Assembly (NCBI GenBank): GCA_022497155.1
Contig: MU385742.1
Location: 372,001 to 436,000 of the forward strand
Origin: Whalleya microplaca
Taxonomy: Eukaryota > Ascomycota > Sordariomycetes > Xylariales > Xylariaceae
Direction: 5' to 3'
DNA: 64,000 nt
Position 1 is the first letter of the stretch. Each line of letters begins with the position of its first letter. Positions 55,655 through 64,000 of the stretch are shown piece after piece. A program made the translations under genes and the position numbers. Below the pieces are notes generated by a model. It was not told the origin of the DNA. It saw nothing but the letters and a program-made list of their open reading frames with translations, and did no database searches.

Positions 55655-57175
55655 TTAGGTAGGTATCCATCCCGCACCCAACTCCCACCCTCTCGCCCTC
55701 CCCGCCAACCCCCCCACGAACCTCCACACGGCCTCCGAGCCGGCGTCCGCGGTGGTAGGCACGGGAGCATGCACGCGCACGCGCCCGGCCTCCGACGCCA
55801 CGAACCCCTCGCACGCCACGCGCGTGATCCGGACGCCGGGGTGGAGGAGGTTGAGCGCGAGGTGCGCGCGGAGATAGGTCGCGAGGGCCGCGGTGAAGGG
55901 GGCTTCTCGTTGCAGGCGGTCCTGTTGCTGTTGTTGGTCGGTGGTATGCCGGGTTTGCGGGGTCGGGGTCGGGGTGGGGGAAGGGGAGGAGAGGAGCCAG
56001 GCCCAGCCTTCTTCGCTGTGTGGGTTGGCGCGGTGGCGGAGGCGGGTTCTTTGGTAAGGTTCTGTGATGTTAAAGGCGATGGGGTCGGCTTTCCGCTTGC
56101 GTTTTCTGCTGTTGCTCGTTGATGGCGGGTTGGCTATGTCGTCGAGCGTGAGCTGGGCGCCTGTGTGTAAGAACCGCCGGATCTCCTCGCTGGGTATTGT
56201 GATCTCGATGGTTTTGAGACCTGGCTGCGCGGGCTCCTGGGGCACCGCATCCCCATCCGCGCCGTCGGCCGCCTTGGCGTCGGCTCTGGGGCCCTTCGCC
56301 CCCGGAGGCTCGATGTGGAAGCCGAGCGTCAGACTGACGTCCTTGCCGGACGGGCGGCTTGCCGGGTCCGAGTCGGCGAGCCAGCCCTCCCAGCTCCGCA
56401 CCAGCGTCTGCGTGCCTAGACTCAAGGCGCTGATCCGCACGTCGAAGGTGCTGCATAGGAAGTCGACCAGGACGGAGCGGAGCGGGACGGGCATGCGGAG
56501 GAGTAGGAGCGGGAGGTGTAGGAACGAAGTTTGGTCTGTAGCCCCTTTTTGCGAGCCGTTGGTACTTGTATCTGCACTTGTCTCCCACGTCCACGACAAC
56601 TGGTCCTTAGCCCCCTTGGACGCAGAACCGTCGAGGTCCGGAAGCAGCAAGGCGCCGAACCGCGCATTCTCATAGCGCAACTCCAAACTCAGTACGCGTT
56701 GCTTCCTTGATGATGTGCGCGCATCCGGCCCCTCATCTTCGTCAATAGCATCCCCCGAGCTCCCGAGCTCCAGACTTCTCCCCCGATCCCGACTCGGCCG
56801 GGCGCCCAAGATCCGCTCCAGGTCAACCCATCGCCACTCTACGCTCTCGAGTGCACCGGTGCGTCCCAAGCTCGCGTCGGTCTCAAGCCCGACCTGCACG
56901 CCGCGCACCACGTCGCCGACGAGCGTGTCCCGCAGGCGCTTGGATAGGGCGTTGAGGCGGGTGGGGGTCAAGGGCCGCTTGCCAATGTAGAGAGGCGAGA
57001 CTCTGTACATAGAGAAGGTGGCGTTGAAGAATGGGGGGGTATCTGTGTCCGTTGCGTCTTGGGGCTCGTTGTCGGAGGCGGGCGTGGCGGAGGCGCGGGA
57101 TCGTGCTGGTGATGGCTGTTCTGGTGGTGATGGGACGGGCTGGGCCGCGTTGCGCTTTCGTCTTCGGGGAGGCAT
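55655..57175 (-). CDS. Sim4/CCAN kinetochore subunit Fta1 (CENP-L homologue)
   Basis: A 506-residue protein from one exon. A basic, Ser/Pro-rich start (MPPRRRKRNAAQPV) precedes the family core: PPFFNATFSMYRVSPLYIG, then LNALSKRLRDTLVGDVVRGVQVGLE and LESVEWRWVDLE. This is the conserved N-terminal block of the Fta1/CENP-L family. The central part has FLHLPLLLLRMPVPLRSVLVDFLCSTFDVRISAL, and the end carries ALATYLRAHLALNLLHPGVRITRVACEGFVA. CENP-L pairs with CENP-N (Mis15/Chl4) in the inner kinetochore. Several linkers (about 190-220, 300-330 and 390-430) are low-complexity. Codon use is strongly GC-rich and long antisense frames arise from that. Assignment rests on motif memory, not alignment. 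Confidence 0.75.
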   Translation of the reverse strand: MPPRRRKRNAAQPVPSPPEQPSPARSRASATPASDNEPQDATDTDTPPFFNATFSMYRVSPLYIGKRPLTPTRLNALSKRLRDTLVGDVVRGVQVGLETDASLGRTGALESVEWRWVDLERILGARPSRDRGRSLELGSSGDAIDEDEGPDARTSSRKQRVLSLELRYENARFGALLLPDLDGSASKGAKDQLSWTWETSADTSTNGSQKGATDQTSFLHLPLLLLRMPVPLRSVLVDFLCSTFDVRISALSLGTQTLVRSWEGWLADSDPASRPSGKDVSLTLGFHIEPPGAKGPRADAKAADGADGDAVPQEPAQPGLKTIEITIPSEEIRRFLHTGAQLTLDDIANPPSTSNSRKRKRKADPIAFNITEPYQRTRLRHRANPHSEEGWAWLLSSPSPTPTPTPQTRHTTDQQQQQDRLQREAPFTAALATYLRAHLALNLLHPGVRITRVACEGFVASEAGRVRVHAPVPTTADAGSEAVWRFVGGLAGRARGWELGAGWIPT

Positions 57176-57899
57176 TAGGGGTATTGGGAGCTGTCTTCGT
57201 GTCTTCGTCTATATCGAAGGGTTCCAGGTTTCTTGTGTGTAGTTGATTGCGAGTGCAGTCCTTGGCGTACACCGCCTGGGTTCTGAACAGGAGGCCGTCC
57301 AGTACCAAGCTCTCAGTCGTTCCTCAACGCGTCTTATTACCTCTGATACTCGTCTAATGCTCCGTCTCGCAACCCAATTGAGTTTTCCAATGTAAATTAC
57401 GCGTACCAACACTCTGGGTTTACGCTGTTTCGGCTTCCTCGCAGGCACGTATCGGCAAGATGAGAGTTGTGTAGGTTTTGTCCAGGGAGGTTGGAGAGAG
57501 ATGCTGTCTTGGGCTGTTGACATCACGTTACTGCGTAGTTGCAGTGTTGTTTTCAGTGGAGAAGACACTGTAAGCCGGGGTCCAATGCGCTACATACAAG
57601 CGCAGGGTTGCAGTGGGGTATACAGGTACTCCAGGGTACGTACCTACCCGCCCTCTCCTAACATATGTACATACATGTACCGCTGCGGGGCATGAATCCA
57701 ATGATCATGTCGTCATGCTTCAATACCTACATGCATGTTTATGTACATATATCATGTACATGTGCTTCCAACTCTCACCTCCAGCCTTACATGATCTTGA
57801 GCCAAGAAATATATACCATATAATCTACTAGCTGATGTCAATCGTTGAGCAGTCTAGCAATTAGAGACATTCATACGGAGTAGTGAGGTAGTCACCACA
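57176..57899. other. divergent promoter region of the Fta1 and 2EXR genes
   Basis: This 724-bp region separates divergent starts and contains several ACATGTAC-like short palindromic stretches around 57660-57760. No gene was found; frames at 57209-57695 are unsupported. Confidence 0.55.
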
Positions 57900-59105
57900 A
57901 TGGCAGCATCAATACTATCTCATCTCTCAAACGACTATCTATTCTTAGATGAAGACAGCTCCAGTGCCACATCAGCTTCGGAGCCCCTTTCCACGTTCTC
58001 AAAATTCCCCGAGCTGCCACCAGAGATCAGGTATGCCATCTACCTCGCCGCACTTCCAGAACCGGGAGCCGGTATCAATTTCTTCAACATCCACTGCATC
58101 CCCAACGACCACCCGGGAGCGAACCGTAGCACGTCCCCGGCGTGGCTGTACCTCGACCTGCGGCGTCTGGACATTGAGGACTCTGATGCCGATGTCTTCG
58201 AGTACGACCCATCTGTCTGGCAGGCGCGGAATGCGCTGTGCCGGGTCTGCCGCGAGGCCAGGGCCCTGTGTTCTATCCCGAAGGACAAGGCCGTGGATAT
58301 CGTACTGACGCGGCCGAAGAGGGGCCTGTTTGTGAGGGCGGGAGACGGGCAGTTGATCAAACTAACGCCTTACCAGTGTCCCACACCAAACAAGACTGGG
58401 GCCGACACCGACGCGGATGGCGAAACATCGGATCAGGATGCGCACAGGGACGTCGGGGCACCGGCACAGTCGGGGGAAGAAGTAGGAACGGGACCAGAAC
58501 AGCTGGTACGCCGCACCATCAAAATTCACCGGGACGACATCCTCAGTCTCTCGTTTGAGAACTGTAGCTTCAACCTGGCGTACGAAGAGTTCGAATATGA
58601 CCTGGACAGGCCCGAGCTAGGCTGGGCCTACGACCCCCAGCTCACGCCCGCCCTCTCGCCCGCCATCCCGCTGGACAAGATCTGCATCTCCATGGCGCGC
58701 AGCAGGCGCGAGATCCTCCTCGCCGTCGACCAGGTCAGGCCGGGGCTCTTCCGGCGGCACCCGGACGTCCCCTACTACGAACACGTCATGTTCGACGCCA
58801 GGGTAATCGACAGGAAGCAAATGCCGACGTGTGAGAACGTGTTCCGGGATCGCTTTGAGGATGTCTACGTGCCGCGGCCGTCCGACCTCCAGGTCGCGGA
58901 GTCATTGCCTGAAGGACATTCCTCACCCGTAAATATCGCATACTATCCTCTCGGGGGTAAATACAGGCTGACGAAGCTATCGCCGGAGTCGCCTAACGAC
59001 ACTAGGGCGAGGTATCTGCGGTCTGCGCTCTTGCAATCTCCCAAACGTCCTGTTATCGACGACATGACGCTAATTGATCCCTTCTATTCGCCATCGACGC
59101 TGTGA
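57900..59105 (+). CDS. 2EXR domain protein
   Basis: A 401-residue protein from one exon. The N-terminal part has the 2EXR signature of filamentous ascomycetes: FSKFPELPPEIRYAIYLAALP, followed by WLYLDLRRLDIED and the helix NALCRVCREARALC. The rest has no recognisable domain; it includes an acidic, Asp/Gly-rich linker (about 165-200) and conserved-looking blocks (IKIHRDDILSLSFENCSFNLAYEEFEYD and VRPGLFRRHPDVPYYEHVMFDARVIDRKQ). 2EXR proteins are numerous and often lineage-expanded, with no defined biochemical role. There is no signal peptide or membrane segment. Confidence 0.85.
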   Translation: MAASILSHLSNDYLFLDEDSSSATSASEPLSTFSKFPELPPEIRYAIYLAALPEPGAGINFFNIHCIPNDHPGANRSTSPAWLYLDLRRLDIEDSDADVFEYDPSVWQARNALCRVCREARALCSIPKDKAVDIVLTRPKRGLFVRAGDGQLIKLTPYQCPTPNKTGADTDADGETSDQDAHRDVGAPAQSGEEVGTGPEQLVRRTIKIHRDDILSLSFENCSFNLAYEEFEYDLDRPELGWAYDPQLTPALSPAIPLDKICISMARSRREILLAVDQVRPGLFRRHPDVPYYEHVMFDARVIDRKQMPTCENVFRDRFEDVYVPRPSDLQVAESLPEGHSSPVNIAYYPLGGKYRLTKLSPESPNDTRARYLRSALLQSPKRPVIDDMTLIDPFYSPSTL

Positions 59106-60187
59106 GGGTTCTTGCTGCGGATACACGCACAATTCATCCACACGTTGGCTCTCAGGGTGACAGGAGTGGAAAGGCATGATCTCACATCCATAGGCCATGA
59201 CTGTGAACTGGCCTGTTCTATCAAGATAGGATATATATGTCAATATGGGACAAAGTAATTAATGAGGAGTATAGTGACTTGGTTAGTGCAAGGTGAAGCT
59301 ATAGGAAGGTGGCAGAGCCCCTTATATACATGTATAGGCGGCCGGGCAGACGTAGGCCCGTACCACCCTCAGCCCTATAGGGCGTATCTTAACAATATAA
59401 GTTACGTATAAGACTGGAAGCTCATACAGCGGTTATGTATTTGATGTTGAGGCCAAAGTTGGCATTGTAGCAGTATCATATATGAATAACGAGACTCACA
59501 CTTTGCTTTACGGAATAAGATCCTAATTATGTATGCAATGCTATTCGGCTTATGCAGGGTATATATATTAATACAGCATGAGGACGAAGTCCATACCACA
59601 GTTTCCATAAAGGCCGTCCAGTTTCCTCGACGTCTTCCACGGATGAGGTGTGTATACATGTACCCTGATGATCCGATGCAGCTACGTGTGGTAATTTTGA
59701 ATCTGAAATCATAAGCCTCCAGCCTCTCGAACCCATACAGTGATCTTAGGTTTTTTTAAACCTTCGGTACCTAGTAAAGGTCGCAATCCCTCCCAAGGAG
59801 TAACTATACCTGGTAATACTTCTTCTGGCTGTGAGACTAGCATATATATAGAAAACTGCCTCCCGCACCAATCTTATACTCAGACACAAGCACAACCATG
59901 CACCCACCTACTCACTTATACTCACACTCACCCGGAGGGGAGGAAAAACGGATGAAACAATGCTAACGAGACCATCAACGAACTCTCAATTTACTTGAAT
60001 CTCTCTCGACTCTTATCCTGCCTCATATTTCACACGCGAAGGCAATTTTTCCCTCTCAGAAAGCCCCGTCGAATATACATACATACACAAGTAGTTGAAC
60101 CTACATAGTTGGCTAAACACCTACATAAAATAGCTGAGGCATCCGTAGTATGTACCTAGTCCAAGCAGCAGCCCCAAGCCAGAGAAC

Positions 60188-60260
60188 CGAACCAAACCAG
60201 ACCAAACCAGACCAAACCAGACCAAACCAAGACCAAGACCAAGACCAAAACCAAAACCAA
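60188..60260 (+). repeat. tandem repeat, ACCAAACCAG-type decamer degrading to GACCAA
   Basis: About four copies of a 10-bp unit (ACCAAACCAG) followed by hexamer-like GACCAA and AAACC copies. The plus strand of this tract is almost free of T. Confidence 0.9.
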
Positions 60261-60265
60261 CGCCA

Positions 60266-60299
60266 TGCGACGCGATGCGATGCGATGCGATGCGATGCA
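60266..60299 (+). repeat. GATGC pentamer tandem repeat
   Basis: About six copies of the pentamer GCGAT (equivalently GATGC), starting directly after the preceding A/C-rich tract. Confidence 0.9.
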
Positions 60300-60531
60300 G
60301 TCAGTGAATGATGAGTTTCGTACTAGTAGTACAAGGAGTCTGTCGCTTTGCTCCCCCTTCCCCCCTTCCCCCTATTCGCGTCGTCTTCTTCCCCATGCAG
60401 CCACGCATGCATGCACGCATCCAACCTATCTATCTATCTTCTCTTCCGCCCCCAAGCACGCCTTCGTACTTCGAAACTCTTAAGTCCTGGGTATATATAT
60501 ATAGTCCCTTATCTATTATTAATCATCATCC

Positions 60532-62586
60532 TCACACGGACCCCGGGCCCCCCTGGGCATACAGCCCCTGCCAGCGCTCCTCGACGCCCTCGACTTTGCC
60601 CCGGAGGCTCTCGATCTCGCGCGCGAGCTCCTCGACGTTGCGCGTCAGGGCGCTGACCTCCTCGAAGCGCCGCGCGCCGCGCGCCCCCGCGATCATCGCC
60701 TGCACCATGTAGCGCTGCTCCTCGAGCACGACGAGCCGCTCGCGCAGGTCCTTCTCCTCCGTCTCGAGCGCCGACACCACCGTGCTGCCCTCGCTGGTCT
60801 GGCTCGCCGTCTCCGTCGTCGGCGTGTCCAAGCCGCTGCCGCTGCCGCTGCCGCTGCCGTTGACGTGGCGCAGCGGGCTGGACGTGTGGTGGTGGTGCCC
60901 GCTCCCACCACCGTTCGTCGTGAGCGCGAGGTGGCGGTTCCGCGCCGCCGAGCTGCTGCTACTGCTGTGTTTAAGCAGGCGCGGCAGGTTCTTGAGCGGC
61001 AGCATGTGCATGTGCAGGAACGCGGAGCCGGCGGCGTAGATGGCCTTCTGCAGCTGGCGCTGCGTCGGGCTGTCGGTCTTCATGTCGCGCAGCCGCCGCG
61101 CGGCCACGTCGTACTTGGTGAAGCTGTCGGTGAGGCGCTTGCGGATCTTGGCGGCGTCCTGGATCTGCGCGTGCGTCGGCGGCCTGTTCTCGTCCTGCAG
61201 CGGCGCGAGCGCGCGCTGGAATATGGGCAGCAGCTGCTGGATGCCGCGCTCGAACTGCTTCAGCGTCTCGTACGCGCGCTGGTCCGGCGGCTTGTGCACG
61301 ACCGACTCGGCGAAGTCGCGCTTGGCGAAGATGGTGACCTTGCAGTCCCGACACATGCGGACGTCGACGCTGATCGCGTGTGCTACTTCTCCCCCGGGCT
61401 TCTCTAATACGGGAGCCGTCGGGTGCGCCACGTTCAGGCCGATTTCGGATGAACAGCCTGTCTGGGGGTCCGCGCAGACCACCCGCCCGCATATCCGACA
61501 GTGATGTCTCCTGAACGTCCATGATCCGAACTCCTGCTGGCAAAACGGACATTTTCCAACTTTTGCGTCATCCTCCCAAGTCACCACCGTCTGTTCGAGG
61601 GCCTTTCGTTGATTTCGAGCGGCAACGGGAGCCAGCAACCCCCCACCACCGCTAGCCCCAGCCTCCTCGGGCGGGTTCGCCAACAACTGGGTCAGTTTTG
61701 TAAGCCTCTTTTCTAGGCGCGAGATCTCGAGCGTCTGCCTATCGACCCTCTTCCTCCGTATCGCAGCGAAATCTTTGGTGTGGTCTCTTATCAGCCCATT
61801 GCGGTCGTTGTATCCTTCTCTTGACTTGTAGCACGTTTCACACACCCGGTACCAGAAGCCCCTCACGGGCTCGGGCGCCGCCGATCTCGACAGTCTCATC
61901 TGATACATGGTGTGTTCCTCGCAGAATAGTCGTCCGCATTGCCGGCAGTTGACATTGCCATTGACGGCCCCTAACCTCTTCCCACAAGCCGGATCCGTAC
62001 ATAGATCACTGGGGCCCTGTCGCTGCCAATGGGCCTTCGTGATCAAATCGTCGGGATCCGTGGGCAATTCGGGAAGGGCGGGTTTGTTCGTCCTCCCCGT
62101 CGTAGGTGGTGGAGGAAGTGCTGTTTCGTTCGATTCGAATACCTCTAGGCCGCGAAGCTTCTGGTTGATGAGGGAAAGCGGCTGGAAGCGCTTCGCCTTG
62201 AGGACCTGCTTGTCGATCCACGACTTGACCTCATCCTGCTCGAACTCCGGCAGTTCCTGGTGGTTATCGTCGATGTGCCGGTTCAGCTGTAGCAAGGTCA
62301 ACATCTCCTCCTCGCAGATGGGACACACAAGTTTGGAGCCCGCATGGCCGGCACTGCTGGGACCTCCCAAGCTTATGTTGGAGGTGAGGTCTTGGGGGAA
62401 GTCGGGTAAGGGGCTCGAGGTGCCGGGCGAGATGGAGGAAGCACCAGGTGATCCGATAGATAGGGTGCTGTCGGAGGGCGCGGATGGGCTGGCAGCCCGC
62501 TCTCGTTTCACGGCCGGGGGAGCAGGAGGCGCGAGGCCCTTCCCGTTCCCCAGTATCCTCCCTCCGCCGAGCTTACGACCGGACAT
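60532..62586 (-). CDS. FYVE-domain endosomal tether Vac1/Pep7 (Rabenosyn-5 homologue)
   Basis: A 684-residue protein from one exon. Order: disordered Ser/Pro-rich N-terminus; C2H2 finger CPICEEEMLTLLQLNRHIDDNH (about 88-110); a helix with WIDKQVLKAKRFQPLSLINQKLRGLE; an atypical FYVE-like zinc cluster (about 190-260, DLCTDPACGKRLG...CRQCGRLFCEEHT...RVCETCY); and a canonical FYVE domain (about 345-430) with CPFCQQEFGSWTFRRHHCRICGRVVC (R-HHCRxCG core) and MCRDCK. Then come a helical Rab-binding-like segment and a C-terminal coiled coil (VEELAREIESLRGKVEGVEERW). Vac1/Pep7 binds PI3P and Rab5-type GTPases on endosomes and, with Sec1/Vps45 and Pep12, drives vesicle fusion on the way to the vacuole. 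Gene architecture and length match fungal Pep7. Confidence 0.92.
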   Translation of the reverse strand: MSGRKLGGGRILGNGKGLAPPAPPAVKRERAASPSAPSDSTLSIGSPGASSISPGTSSPLPDFPQDLTSNISLGGPSSAGHAGSKLVCPICEEEMLTLLQLNRHIDDNHQELPEFEQDEVKSWIDKQVLKAKRFQPLSLINQKLRGLEVFESNETALPPPPTTGRTNKPALPELPTDPDDLITKAHWQRQGPSDLCTDPACGKRLGAVNGNVNCRQCGRLFCEEHTMYQMRLSRSAAPEPVRGFWYRVCETCYKSREGYNDRNGLIRDHTKDFAAIRRKRVDRQTLEISRLEKRLTKLTQLLANPPEEAGASGGGGLLAPVAARNQRKALEQTVVTWEDDAKVGKCPFCQQEFGSWTFRRHHCRICGRVVCADPQTGCSSEIGLNVAHPTAPVLEKPGGEVAHAISVDVRMCRDCKVTIFAKRDFAESVVHKPPDQRAYETLKQFERGIQQLLPIFQRALAPLQDENRPPTHAQIQDAAKIRKRLTDSFTKYDVAARRLRDMKTDSPTQRQLQKAIYAAGSAFLHMHMLPLKNLPRLLKHSSSSSSAARNRHLALTTNGGGSGHHHHTSSPLRHVNGSGSGSGSGLDTPTTETASQTSEGSTVVSALETEEKDLRERLVVLEEQRYMVQAMIAGARGARRFEEVSALTRNVEELAREIESLRGKVEGVEERWQGLYAQGGPGSV

Positions 62587-62672
62587 TATGAGCTTCTCCT
62601 AGAAATCGGTCGCGGGTTGTAGTTGTGAAGCCATTGGGGGGAGGGGACCTTGCACCCTCACCCTCGATACCA

Positions 62673-62676
<4 letters not shown>

Positions 62677-62719
<43 letters not shown>
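62677..62719 (+). repeat. (TG)n microsatellite followed by GTAT repeats
   Basis: About 21 TG units, then ATGTACGTATGTATGTATGG to 62739. It lies in the Vac1 5' region. Confidence 0.95.
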
Positions 62720-62723
<4 letters not shown>

Positions 62724-62778
62724 ACGTATGTATGTATGGTCACCGCTCGCTAGCCGTTGAGAGTTGGGGTTTGAGATT

Positions 62779-62810
<32 letters not shown>
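62779..62810 (+). repeat. TTGAGGG heptamer tandem repeat
   Basis: Four to five copies of TTGAGGG. It superficially resembles telomere repeats but the unit differs from the usual fungal TTAGGG. Confidence 0.9.
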
Positions 62811-62811
<1 letters not shown>

Positions 62812-63490
62812 ATCGAGAAGCTGTTGAATTGCTGTGGAATTAATAAATTCAAGATCTCTCTCAACAGTTTGGTACAGAGTTAGTATAGAATGACAATATC
62901 CCATTTGCCCATGGGCAGCGGGTCGGCGGTTTGCAGTTGCGTAGTTGTAGAAGGAGAGGAGCGAATCAAACGATTTCACATGGCGGGAAAGTAATAAACT
63001 GTAAACTGTGACAGTTGATTAATATTATGTAATCTGTGTACATACACATATACGTACGGAGTACTTCCAGTCGGAATACAGAGGTAATCTGTACATGTAC
63101 ATACATAACTGTAGCATCCGGGGCGTTATGGCGGCTCTCCACTATAATTAGGCATAATTAGGCGCGCTGGCTTGCCGCCTGTCGAGCCAATACATGTAGG
63201 CCCTGGTCACCCACCGTCACAAGGGGACCGTTTCGTCATCATCTCTTTTTTTTTTTTCTGTTTCTGTTTTTTTGCCCTTGGGCTGCTTGGACCAAATCAA
63301 AAGCTCCATGTCCCGTGTCAGGCGTGTCCAGTCAAAAACTACCTTTTATGTACGCTACACGTATGCTCGCTCTATCTCTCTATCTCCGGGGCCAGTCCTC
63401 GAAACAAAATCAATAAAATAATAAAAGCATGATAAAAACATCTATTATGTACATATATGCTGCATAAATCTTTACTGGACCTCGCTGAAT

Positions 63491-63515
63491 AAGAGAAGAG
63501 AAGAGAAGAGAAGAA
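63491..63515 (+). repeat. AGAAG purine tract before the Met8 start
   Basis: About five AGAAG pentamers that end two bases before the ATG at 63518. They would form the end of the 5' leader. Confidence 0.85.
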
Positions 63516-63517
63516 GC

Positions 63518-64000
63518 ATGGCCAATGATACCAACGATGGCAACAAGTTCCTCAAGGTCCAAGGCGGTGGGAGTCTGATTCTGGCCTGGCAGATCAGGAA
63601 CAAGCATGTCCTGGTGGTGGGCGGAGGCGAGGTAAGCATATCAAAACCATATCTCTTCAAACTCCAAACCCCTTTTCACTTGAACCATACCTACCAGGAT
63701 AGGATAGACAGACATATATATATATATACATATACTAACTCCTGTCTCCCCGGCCCACGCAGGTCGCCGCAGGACGCATCCTCAACGTCCTCAACGCCGA
63801 CGCCAACGTGACGGTCGTGAGCCCGTCCGCGGGCCTGAACCCGGAGGTGCGGCACCGCATCGACAACAAGGAGGTGACGCACGTGGACCGGGTGTTCCAG
63901 CCGTCGGACCTCGAGACGCTGGCGCCGGGCCACCCGGGCCCCCCGGACATGGTGCTGGTGGCGGTGGACGACGCGGCGGCGTCGACGCAGATCTGGAAGC
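63518..64000 (+). CDS. MET8: siroheme synthase Met8 (precorrin-2 dehydrogenase/ferrochelatase), 5' part only
   Basis: The gene continues past the window. Exon 1 is 63518-63631; a 131-nt intron (GTAAGC donor, GCAG acceptor) joins LVVGGGE to VAAGRILNVLNADANVTVV. GGSLILAWQIRNKHVLVVGGGEVAAGRI is the N-terminal NAD-binding block of Met8/CysG: the Leu-Ile-Leu-Ala-Trp-Gln start followed by a GxGxxxA-like loop. MVLVAVDDAAASTQIWK corresponds to the strand before the Ser of the dehydrogenase site. Met8 oxidises precorrin-2 and inserts iron to give siroheme for sulfite reductase, and sometimes nitrite reductase. The catalytic Asp-containing C-terminal part lies outside the window. The second exon is GC-rich. 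Confidence 0.9.

Larger units (their letters stand above)
59106..60531. other. convergent spacer with tandem repeats
   Basis: 3' regions of the 2EXR and Vac1-like genes. It includes two adjacent tandem-repeat tracts (60188-60260 and 60266-60299, listed separately). Frames at 59402-59736 and 60265-60712 are compositional or repeat-driven. Confidence 0.6.
62587..63517. other. divergent promoter region of Vac1 and Met8 genes, repeat-rich
   Basis: A 931-bp region between divergent starts, with a TG microsatellite, a GGTTGAG heptamer tract, a tandem ATAATTAGGC pair (about 63144-63163), a poly-T run near 63247-63258 and an AGAAG tract immediately before the Met8 start. No gene was found. Confidence 0.6.

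Noticed and set aside
55769..57008. Long plus-strand frames (up to 203 codons) opposite the Fta1 gene
   Set aside because: They arise from the GC-rich codon use of the minus-strand gene and have no domain or start context.
60782..62602. Long plus-strand frames (up to 231 codons) opposite the Vac1 gene
   Set aside because: They are antisense shadows of a clear FYVE gene and low in complexity.
62779..62810. Telomere-like heptamer repeat
   Set aside because: The unit is TTGAGGG, not TTAGGG; there are only four to five copies and it sits between ordinary core genes.

Overview
The window looks like nuclear DNA of a filamentous ascomycete (Pezizomycotina, perhaps a Sordariomycete; the class is inferred from gene content only). 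Most genes are split by GT-AG introns of about 50-130 nt. The proteins are typical of such fungi: a multi-exon Zn2Cys6 regulator, an APSES-ankyrin regulator, a Fta1/CENP-L kinetochore protein, a 2EXR protein and anion:cation-symporter MFS carriers. I assembled 19 protein-coding genes, the last cut by the right edge. I recognised no complete tRNA or rRNA gene and no intact transposon.

Layout. 0-7 kb: a secreted pepsin-type aspartic protease and a long promoter region. 7-12.3 kb: one intronless nonribosomal peptide synthetase ordered A-T-C-(degenerate A)-T-C, the layout of extracellular siderophore synthetases of the NPS6/SidD type. Its upstream region carries two exact matches to the iron-regulator motif ATCWGATAA. 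12.7-17 kb: an acetylxylan esterase (CE1) and a single-pass membrane protein of unknown role. 19.6-25.5 kb: a divergent pair, an SQD2-like GT4 glycosyltransferase and a UDP-glucose 6-dehydrogenase, which suggests a UDP-glucuronate supply coupled to glycolipid synthesis. 26.2-29.4 kb: mitochondrial succinyl-CoA:3-ketoacid CoA-transferase facing an AhpD-like protein. 30.3-43.2 kb: two ACS-family MFS transporters, a Zn2Cys6 regulator and a small Rossmann-fold protein, with a 4 kb gene-free stretch between regulator and Rossmann gene. 45.8-46.5 kb: a small secreted protein. 49-64 kb: a compact, apparently core region with an SSAT-like acetyltransferase, a LYR/Cup1-like protein, an Mbp1-type cell-cycle regulator, Fta1/CENP-L, a 2EXR protein, the endosomal tether Vac1/Pep7 and the start of Met8 (siroheme synthesis).

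The 0-49 kb part is looser, with 1-4 kb gene-poor spacers and accessory genes (siderophore, secreted hydrolases, transporters, regulator). The right-hand 15 kb is denser and housekeeping in character. The parts most worth following up are the orphan siderophore-type synthetase with its paired iron motifs, the UGDH/GT4 pair, and several sequence-level oddities: a perfect hairpin over a stop codon, a GC-AG intron with a 31-nt exon, and a GC-rich patch inside the synthetase. Exon boundaries were worked out by hand from splice consensus, reading frame and protein continuity; no alignment or RNA evidence was available.
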